Of a DNA stretch of 11,917 nucleotides, positions 7,155-11,917 are shown in pieces. The stretch's first letter is position 1, and each line of letters begins with the position of its first letter. Both the position numbers and the translations under genes were made by a program. Source of the DNA: JARDZI01 sp041639705 (GTDB taxonomy: Bacteria; Bacillota; Clostridia; Clostridiales; Caloramatoraceae); NCBI GenBank assembly GCA_041639705.1, contig JBEQBT010000086.1, positions 1 through 11,917 on the forward strand. Direction: 5' to 3'. A model generated the notes under the pieces. That model saw nothing but the letters and a program-made list of their open reading frames with translations, was not told the DNA's origin and ran no database searches.

Positions 7155-7178
7155 AGGGCTTAGATTGTCCTAAGCCCT
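7155..7178 (-). other. Intercistronic hairpin between lipoprotein and T-component genes
   Basis: A perfect 9-bp stem (7155-7163 with 7170-7178) with a 6-base loop lies in the 57-bp gap after the stop at 7186. No T run follows on the minus strand, so it is unlikely to be a full terminator. It may protect the upstream mRNA or set the ratio of lipoprotein to transporter. Its 5' arm (CTTAGG) is also complementary to CCTAAG overlapping the next ribosome binding site (7140-7145). Confidence 0.55.
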
Positions 7179-7185
7179 ATACACA

Positions 7186-9315
7186 TTATTTTACAACAAT
7201 AACCTTTTTAACACTTCTTACAAACAATGGCTTTCCATTGTCGTCTAGCTTTTCAGCATATATTTCAAAGCTTCCCACTTCATCAAAGGTTATAATTGCA
7301 GTTCCATTTGTATCAGTTATATACTTCTTTCCATTTACCCAAACAGCTGCATTTTCCACAGCATTGTCCTCAGCTCTCACAGCAATCTCAATATTTTGAC
7401 TCTTTGAAGCCGTTTCTGGAAGGGTTATATTAAGTGGCTTTATACCCCAGTCTCCGTAGTATACCAGTATCTCATCTCCAGCCTTAACCTCAACATCTGT
7501 CATTCCAACACCCGGATCCTTTCCATTTACAAAATACATCCATCCATCCCAGCCTCCAAACTTTCCACCTGCAATATCATCAATAGATGCTATGAATGGT
7601 GCACCATAGCTGTAGCTGACATTTGACTTTATTGCCATACTATTCAGTGCTCTCATTACAAATGAATAAGCTGAAATTTTTCCTTGAGTATAAGCAGTTC
7701 CATCAAAATCAAATACTCTTATATTACCTGTCGTTACAGCTTTATCATATAATACATTTTTATCATAGCTCTCAATTCTAACAGAGGCTGTGGTCTTTTC
7801 ATTTACCATTTCAAGCCTTGTGCTATAAATGTATACAACATTACCCCCTCTGGTGCCCTTTATAATAATTTCATATTCTGATTCAGGTAATGATTTTGAT
7901 ATTTTAACAAGCCCAAATTCAGGCTTTAATACCTCTGTAAAGGAATCCTTACCATTGGTTATTTCAATATTTACTTCATCAATATTTTCTGTTATGGCTT
8001 CAAACTCAACAGTTCCATCCTTAACATCATAAAAGGCATTATGAATTTTCATAAAGGTCACAACATCATATTTACCAGTAAAGAAATTATTTTTTGTAAA
8101 TTTCAACTCTTTATACATATTTTTATTGTTTTTATAAAAACCAAGCGCAGTAACTACCTGCCTTGTGGCAATATCATTTACAGAACCTGTTTTAAGGTGT
8201 TTAAATCCTCCAGTAGTATCTATAAAGGTTAACAATTCATCAACTATATTCTTACCATATATTTTATAATTGTTTACATTTTCACCTGCTGAAACAATTG
8301 CCTCTAAAATAACAGAAAGTGTTTCAGAAGTTTCAATCTTTGGATCCTTTTCCATTTCTGCAAGTTTGCCTTTTAGATAATTTAAAGCATTTGAAACAGC
8401 TAGAGACTTGGAATCCCTCCCAGCCATTGTTAGAGCAAGTACTGACATGGCAGTAAAATCCACATCGCTATCAGGGTATGGAGCAAATATATAAAAGCCT
8501 CCATCCTTGTTCTGTTTTCCTTCTAGATATTTAAGTGCCCTTTCTCTATCATAGGTTGCCCCGGACGCTTCAAGTGCAATCATACTCCAAACATGACTGT
8601 TAACAAGTTCTTCTCCACCTTTAATGGTGTCCTTGAATTTCCCGTCCTCAAGCACTGAGTTCTTGATTATACTAACCAAATCAATACCTTGAAAATTATT
8701 TGGGTCATAGCCTGCAGACATTACTCCAAGTATGGTTCTTGCATAGTCTGTCATATAATAATTATCTATTTCTTTTCCCAGTGTCTCTCCCTTATACTCA
8801 ATATATTTCGAATCTAATTGCCTTCTAGAAATCTTTAATCCAATTGCATCCCAGTCTGATATTTTATAATCCTTTGCTGCGGCATTTTTTTCTACATATA
8901 ATACTGCCTTATTTAGTACATCATCAAGATTAACAGTATTGGCGGGTGCTGGAGTTTGCTTAACAGTATTTGTAGGTTTTTCAGCAGGCTTACTGATATT
9001 TTTGCTGCTGTTGTTTGAACTTGATGAGGCTAGAGTTTTTGAATTATCAGTAGTTGTACTCTGAGTATTTGTATTCTGCTCAGCTGAGCTTTGTGGTTTA
9101 TCTACCGTAGTTTCAGTATTTTGTGTACTATCATTAGTTGCTTCTTTAGTTGTTTCGTTTGATACAGTTGTATTGTTAGTGTTATTAGTTGTTGATTGTG
9201 TATTTGTGCTGGATTGCTCATTTGATGTTGTATTAACATCCTTATTCTTAGCACATCCTGTAAAAACTGATAAAACTAATATTATTGATATGAAAATGCT
9301 AATTATTTTTTTCAT
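7186..9315 (-). CDS. Transcobalamin-like surface lipoprotein: alpha/alpha barrel plus DUF4430
   Basis: This 709-residue exported protein has a lipoprotein signal (MKKIISIFISIILVLSVFTG) with lipid-anchored Cys21. Residues 22-128 form a Ser/Thr/Asn/Gln-rich spacer suited to crossing the cell wall. Residues 130-400 carry repeated helix pairs of the prenyltransferase/squalene-cyclase barrel, including QNKDGGF (268-274) and T-x-x-x-L-A-L-type inner helices. A beta-rich segment follows (435-505), then DUF4430 at 510-625 (ISAYSFVMRAL, YGAPFIASIDD, GWMYFVNGKDPGVG, AGDEILVYYGDWG). The end (630-709) looks like an Ig-like domain (VWVNGKKYITDTNGTAIITF). In animal transcobalamin and intrinsic factor the same alpha-barrel plus beta-domain pair closes around B12. 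Predicted role: corrinoid capture for the downstream ECF transporter. Start: ATG after GGAGGGG (9321-9327). The domain calls are good; binding is inferred. Confidence 0.82.
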   Translation of the reverse strand: MKKIISIFISIILVLSVFTGCAKNKDVNTTSNEQSSTNTQSTTNNTNNTTVSNETTKEATNDSTQNTETTVDKPQSSAEQNTNTQSTTTDNSKTLASSSSNNSSKNISKPAEKPTNTVKQTPAPANTVNLDDVLNKAVLYVEKNAAAKDYKISDWDAIGLKISRRQLDSKYIEYKGETLGKEIDNYYMTDYARTILGVMSAGYDPNNFQGIDLVSIIKNSVLEDGKFKDTIKGGEELVNSHVWSMIALEASGATYDRERALKYLEGKQNKDGGFYIFAPYPDSDVDFTAMSVLALTMAGRDSKSLAVSNALNYLKGKLAEMEKDPKIETSETLSVILEAIVSAGENVNNYKIYGKNIVDELLTFIDTTGGFKHLKTGSVNDIATRQVVTALGFYKNNKNMYKELKFTKNNFFTGKYDVVTFMKIHNAFYDVKDGTVEFEAITENIDEVNIEITNGKDSFTEVLKPEFGLVKISKSLPESEYEIIIKGTRGGNVVYIYSTRLEMVNEKTTASVRIESYDKNVLYDKAVTTGNIRVFDFDGTAYTQGKISAYSFVMRALNSMAIKSNVSYSYGAPFIASIDDIAGGKFGGWDGWMYFVNGKDPGVGMTDVEVKAGDEILVYYGDWGIKPLNITLPETASKSQNIEIAVRAEDNAVENAAVWVNGKKYITDTNGTAIITFDEVGSFEIYAEKLDDNGKPLFVRSVKKVIVVK

Positions 9316-9328
9316 TTTTTCCCCTCCA

Positions 9329-9988
9329 TTATGGTGCTAGATCTTTATATGTCCATTCTCTGTAATCTAAATTTATTATATCTCCATTCTTTGGGACAAT
9401 ATCATTTGCCCCGCTTTTAGTCTTTTCTTCATTTTGAAATAAGAACCAATCAACTCCCATTATTTCAGCTTTTTTTTGTTCTGATGTTAATTTCATTGAG
9501 GTTATTGATTCAAAGCCTTCAATGGATTTTATAAATCCTCCATCATCCATTACAGATACATTGTCTCTAAGATAGTCCAGTAAAGATTTATTATCCTTAA
9601 TCTGAACCTTTTTCCTGAGTATTTCTTCTGTACCTCTGTTCTTAGATATAAATAAGGTAAAGGAACCTGATTCAGGTTTCTTTTGTTCTTCTTTTGGCTT
9701 TTCAGCTGTCTGGGTGTTTGAGGTCTGAACCTTTTTATCATCACTCTTTGCAGTATTATTTGCTGCAGTAGTACTGGTATTTTGTTCATTGCTAGAAGTA
9801 CTTTCTACATTTTTATTATCTGTCCCTGCAGTATTATCAGAAGTATTGCCTGGGGCTGTATTTATAGCAGCATTGTTGCCTGTTTGAACAGAACCTAATT
9901 TACTTTCATTTTGAGAAATATTTTTACTCTGGCACCCAGCCATAATTAACATAATAGTCATAATTAATAAAGTAACTATTTTTTTCAA
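9329..9988 (-). CDS. DUF4430 (transcobalamin beta-domain-like) lipoprotein
   Basis: This is a 219-residue exported protein. A short lipoprotein signal ends in LIMAGC with anchored Cys19, followed by a low-complexity Ser/Thr/Asn/Lys spacer (20-107). A single DUF4430 domain fills the rest: FTLFISKNRGTEEI at 110-123, DGGFIKSIEG (149-158), VDWFLFQNE (179-187), SGANDIVPKNGD and DYREW near the end. Small DUF4430 lipoproteins of this form are common next to ECF transporters in Firmicutes. The start is TTG (9986-9988), supported by AAGGAGGTG at a 7-base distance. It is the first gene after the riboswitch and ends 13 bases before the larger lipoprotein. It lacks an alpha-barrel, so it may bind B12 alone, or help hand over substrate. 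The family call is strong; the ligand is inferred from the riboswitch. Confidence 0.85.
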   Translation of the reverse strand: MKKIVTLLIMTIMLIMAGCQSKNISQNESKLGSVQTGNNAAINTAPGNTSDNTAGTDNKNVESTSSNEQNTSTTAANNTAKSDDKKVQTSNTQTAEKPKEEQKKPESGSFTLFISKNRGTEEILRKKVQIKDNKSLLDYLRDNVSVMDDGGFIKSIEGFESITSMKLTSEQKKAEIMGVDWFLFQNEEKTKSGANDIVPKNGDIINLDYREWTYKDLAP

Positions 9989-9994
9989 CTTTTA

Positions 9995-10003
9995 CACCTC
10001 CTT
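9995..10003 (-). promoter_or_regulatory. Strong ribosome binding site supporting the TTG start of the first lipoprotein
   Basis: The minus strand reads AAGGAGGTG just before TAAAAG and then TTG. No in-frame ATG is better placed, and TTG gives a complete lipoprotein signal peptide (MKKIVTLL). Confidence 0.8.
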
Positions 10004-10020
10004 ACACTCATAATAGGAGG

Positions 10021-10049
10021 GAAAAAATAAAAAGCCCCAAAAGGGCTTT
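10021..10049 (-). terminator. Riboswitch-controlled intrinsic terminator
   Basis: On the minus strand AAAGCCC (10043-10049) pairs with GGGCTTT (10031-10037) around a 5-base loop, followed by TTATTTTTT. It lies between the cobalamin aptamer and the first gene, where it would stop transcription when B12 is bound. Its 5' arm CCCTT can instead pair with AAGGG of the aptamer's 3' end, a possible antiterminator. Confidence 0.85.
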
Positions 10050-10071
10050 CTTTATCCATGTAAAGCTTTCC

Positions 10072-10262
10072 CCTTCCCTCCGAAGGTATTGACACTTAAG
10101 TCTAGGCAGGTCTCCTGGCTCGTGAATCATCCTACTTCCTGGCCTTCCCATAGATGAATCTCATCTAAAGTGGCTAAATCAGGTTTCGTCCTCACTTACA
10201 GTAGCGGGGGCTGCAGCGGATTTAAACCGCTTTCCCTTTTAACTATAAAGCACCTAAACTTA
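10072..10262 (-). ncRNA. Cobalamin (B12) riboswitch
   Basis: On the minus strand the element holds the consensus B12 box AGCCAGGAGACCTGCC (10105-10120) and the core GCCCCCGCTACTGTAA (10196-10211). The AAAAGGGAA...TCCGC entry to the core precedes it. P1 closes the aptamer: TAAGTTTAGG (10253-10262) with CCTAGACTTA (10097-10106), one G-U pair. A 3' hairpin (CCTTC/GAAGG, 10072-10086, loop GGAGG) fits the kissing-loop arm P13. The riboswitch class binds adenosyl- or methylcobalamin. With the terminator at 10021-10049 it should switch the operon off when B12 is plentiful. Identification is very secure; which cobalamin form is preferred cannot be read. Confidence 0.95.
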
Positions 10263-10288
10263 TATTAAATTATATTAGCTTCAACATC

Positions 10289-10317
10289 ATTATACTATTA
10301 TGTAATTAATTAATCAA
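10289..10317 (-). promoter_or_regulatory. Predicted sigma-A promoter of the B12 uptake operon
   Basis: On the minus strand TTGATT (10312-10317), a 17-base spacer and TATAAT (10289-10294). The start would be near 10282, about 20 bases before the aptamer begins, so the riboswitch is complete in the transcript. Confidence 0.7.
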
Positions 10318-10361
10318 TCTCAGTGGATAATTGATAATTTTTAAAATATTTATAATAGTAC

Positions 10362-10390
10362 TTTATCATATTAAATATTAATTGTATAAT
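10362..10390 (+). promoter_or_regulatory. Possible promoter of the CopZ-like gene
   Basis: A perfect TATAAT (10385-10390) is preceded at 17 bases by a poor -35 (TTTATC, 10362-10367). The region is A+T-rich, so chance matches are likely. Confidence 0.35.
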
Positions 10391-10427
10391 TGATATATAA
10401 ATAATTTCATAGGTAATTCAACTTACC

Positions 10428-10433
10428 AGGAGG
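10428..10433 (+). promoter_or_regulatory. Strong ribosome binding site supporting a TTG start
   Basis: AGGAGG lies 7 bases before the TTG at 10441. The first in-frame ATG would lose the CPLC zinc-binding pair, so TTG is the likely start. Confidence 0.8.
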
Positions 10434-10440
10434 TGGACTT

Positions 10441-10878
10441 TTGGAGCATAACATTTGTCCTTTATGTAAAAAAAATGGTGAACATGTATCAATGAGCACT
10501 GTAGAAAATCAAATAGTTGATCATTTTAGAAAAAGATTGAAATCAACTGCCTATGGTTTTTGCACAAATCCTGATTGTGATATTGTATATTTTAATAGAG
10601 ATACAGATGAAATATTTTTTCAAAGAGATTTAAAGCTGCCAGTGTGGCTTAAGAATCAAGATAATCCCATTATATGCTACTGCAGCAGCGTTACTCTCCA
10701 GGATATAATTAATGAAATAGTAGTCAATAAAACCTCTAAGGATTTAAAAGACATAATGGAAAGGACCTCTGCTTGCACTGTTGGAAGATGCAGGTCACTA
10801 AATCCATCAGGGAAGTGCTGCATGCCTGTTCTACAGAATGCAGTTGATTATGCAATTAAATTGAGGGATAAAAAATAA
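10441..10878 (+). CDS. CopZ N-terminal-domain-like Zn/[2Fe-2S] protein, no HMA domain
   Basis: This is a 145-residue soluble protein with ten cysteines in two groups. CPLC (6-9) and CTNPDC (41-46), followed by DIVYF, match the zinc site of the Archaeoglobus CopZ N-terminal domain. CYC (79-81), Cys112, Cys117 and NPSGKCC (126-127) match its BFD-like [2Fe-2S] site. In Archaeoglobus CopZ this domain precedes a copper-binding MxCxxC domain and can reduce copper. Here the protein stops after the iron-sulphur part, so copper delivery cannot be assumed. It may be a small redox or metal-handling protein. Start TTG with AGGAGG at 7 bases. It is divergent from the B12 operon, with a hairpin terminator overlapping its stop. 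The family call is strong; the function is open. A link to corrinoid reduction is only a guess from position. Confidence 0.82.
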   Translation: MEHNICPLCKKNGEHVSMSTVENQIVDHFRKRLKSTAYGFCTNPDCDIVYFNRDTDEIFFQRDLKLPVWLKNQDNPIICYCSSVTLQDIINEIVVNKTSKDLKDIMERTSACTVGRCRSLNPSGKCCMPVLQNAVDYAIKLRDKK

Positions 10879-10909
10879 TTATTAGAATTTATTCTAATAA
10901 TTATTTTTA
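10873..10909 (+). terminator. A+T-rich hairpin terminator of the CopZ-like gene
   Basis: The stem pairs 10873-10887 with 10892-10906 (perfect, almost all A/T, loop TTTA), and a T-rich tract follows. The TAA stop codon (10876-10878) lies in the stem. It is weak in G/C, so termination may be partial. Confidence 0.6.
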
Positions 10910-11040
10910 TTATACTATACTAATTATTATTCCAATATAACAGTATTTTGTTTTGTATTTCTCATTCTACCTCTTTATTGCAATTAATTTGCATTAACTT
11001 TTATATAAGCATTCACACAATTTTTTCAATATATTCAAGT

Positions 11041-11067
11041 AAAAAATAATAATCCCATAAATGGGAT
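11041..11067 (-). terminator. Terminator of the Trm11-like methyltransferase gene
   Basis: ATCCCA (11052-11057) pairs with TGGGAT (11062-11067) around TAAA. On the minus strand it is followed by TATTATTTTTT. The short stem overlaps the TGA stop. Confidence 0.65.
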
Positions 11068-11917
11068 CAGATACATATGGTTATATATCTTTTAAAAACT
11101 CCCTTAAGAACAGTACATTTATCCACAATTGAAAATCCTGCATTAGATATTTCCCTATCCATTTCATCTAAACTCACTAATACTAATTTGTTTGTAATTC
11201 TTCTTGCACTATTGATTATTCCAATTTGTATTTCACTAGTTGTCTTTGTTACCAGTCCATAAGGTATATCAATAATTGCCCCATCATAGTTACCCTGAAT
11301 TTCCTTTATGTCTCCCTCACTAATCACATCTTGATAGCCAAAAAAACTTAAATTTTTTTTAGCTCCTTCTACTACTTTGGAATTAATATCATAGCCTTTT
11401 ATGTCAGCACCCATTGATAGTGCTTCTATAACGACTGTTCCAATCCCACAGCAAGGGTCAACAATCTTTGGACTAATATACCTTCCAAGGACAATATTGA
11501 CTATGGCACGGGATACTTTTGTGGGTAATGAATTGCTGTATTGACAGGGACGGTTATTATTATGCTTCCAAATTGCATTATTTTTAAGATACTCACCAAA
11601 TATCCACTTACCCTCAATGTAGGTTATCCCTATCATTACCTCAGGTTCATGAATTTTTGCATAGCCTTTAATTACATAGCCAACTACCCCTTCTATTCGG
11701 TGCTTTTCATTAAACTCCATATTACTTTCTGTATCTATGTATTTAACTTTAAAATCATCATAGGAAATCTCTTGAAATTTTATTTTATCAATCATTTCTT
11801 CTAGTGTATCTGTAGTAAATTTAATATCAATACAAGTTTTTACAAATGGACTTCTGTTAACATCTATATAAAATTGACTAATAAAATACTTTTTATTTGG
11901 ATTTATGTTGAATAGAT
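11067..11917 (-). CDS. Trm11-like SAM-dependent methyltransferase (start lies beyond right edge)
   Basis: The frame is open without a stop from the TGA at 11067-11069 to the window end. The visible part is about 282 residues and the true start is outside; the ATG at 11795 is internal, since related sequence (NRSPFVK, LEEMIDKIK) continues upstream of it. The C-terminal half is a Rossmann methyltransferase: VDPCCGIGTVVIEAL (SAM motif I), GYDINSKVVEGAKKNL (motif II) and DIPYGL, the DPPY-like catalytic motif IV of N-methylating enzymes. WIFGEYLKNNAIW and SNSLPTKVSRAIVNI just before motif I are typical of the Trm11/THUMP-type group. This group modifies RNA, often tRNA guanosine, but DNA cannot be excluded from sequence. 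The catalytic motif has Ile instead of the second residue Pro. The fold is certain; the substrate is not known. Confidence 0.82.
   Translation of the reverse strand, partial: LFNINPNKKYFISQFYIDVNRSPFVKTCIDIKFTTDTLEEMIDKIKFQEISYDDFKVKYIDTESNMEFNEKHRIEGVVGYVIKGYAKIHEPEVMIGITYIEGKWIFGEYLKNNAIWKHNNNRPCQYSNSLPTKVSRAIVNIVLGRYISPKIVDPCCGIGTVVIEALSMGADIKGYDINSKVVEGAKKNLSFFGYQDVISEGDIKEIQGNYDGAIIDIPYGLVTKTTSEIQIGIINSARRITNKLVLVSLDEMDREISNAGFSIVDKCTVLKGVFKRYITICI

Noticed and set aside
7186..9315. Identification as squalene-hopene cyclase or a terpenoid enzyme
   Set aside because: The barrel repeats resemble that fold, but the protein is an exported lipoprotein, no DxDD-type catalytic motif is visible, and DUF4430 plus the B12 riboswitch point to ligand binding.
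9550..9789. Overlapping minus-strand frame inside the first lipoprotein gene
   Set aside because: It is a frame shift of the low-complexity spacer (Gln/Arg/Lys-rich) without its own start signal.
10909..11040. Possible small gene or RNA between the CopZ-like and Trm11-like genes
   Set aside because: The stretch is A+T-rich with no supported frame, no stable structure beyond the two terminators and no promoter worth naming.

Overview
The window comes from a low-GC, Gram-positive anaerobe, most likely Clostridium or a close relative. The evidence is the strong A+T bias, purine-rich Shine-Dalgarno sites, TTG starts, intrinsic terminators, lipobox-type surface lipoproteins and the family content (fused ECF ATPase, DUF4430 proteins, BglG-type regulator, clostridial-type Trm11-like methyltransferase). 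No rRNA, tRNA, CRISPR array, phage gene or transposase was seen.

Layout from left to right. (1) 1-567, minus: the N-terminal part of a BglG/Mga-type regulator that runs off the left edge. A 372-bp intergenic stretch follows, holding a predicted promoter flanked by two near-identical 19-bp elements and a strong terminator. (2) About 940-2688, minus: a large ATP-PEP-carboxykinase-like P-loop protein. (3) 2884-3810, plus: a divergently transcribed helical protein resembling DUF4003. (4) 3814-3938: a composite palindromic element acting as terminator between convergent transcription units. (5) 3942-10317, minus: a complete vitamin B12 uptake operon. (6) 10441-10878, plus: a small CopZ-N-terminal-like Zn/[2Fe-2S] protein. 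(7) 11067 to the right edge, minus: a Trm11-like SAM-dependent methyltransferase, cut at its N-terminus.

The centrepiece is the B12 operon. Transcription starts at a good sigma-A-type promoter (TTGATT-N17-TATAAT) and passes through a cobalamin riboswitch with a consensus B12 box and an intrinsic terminator. If not terminated, it reads two lipoproteins and three ECF transporter subunits, with short gaps or overlaps. The first lipoprotein carries one DUF4430 domain, which is related to the C-terminal beta-domain of animal transcobalamin and intrinsic factor. The second combines an alpha/alpha-barrel of the prenyltransferase/squalene-cyclase type with a DUF4430 domain, the same two-domain order as animal transcobalamin. 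EcfT, a fused double ATPase and an S component (SEED-style names CbrV, CbrU, CbrT) complete a dedicated importer. The inferred flow is: low cytoplasmic B12 gives antitermination, surface lipoproteins capture the corrinoid, and the ECF transporter imports it with ATP. Direct binding by the lipoproteins is inference; control by B12 is strongly supported by the riboswitch.
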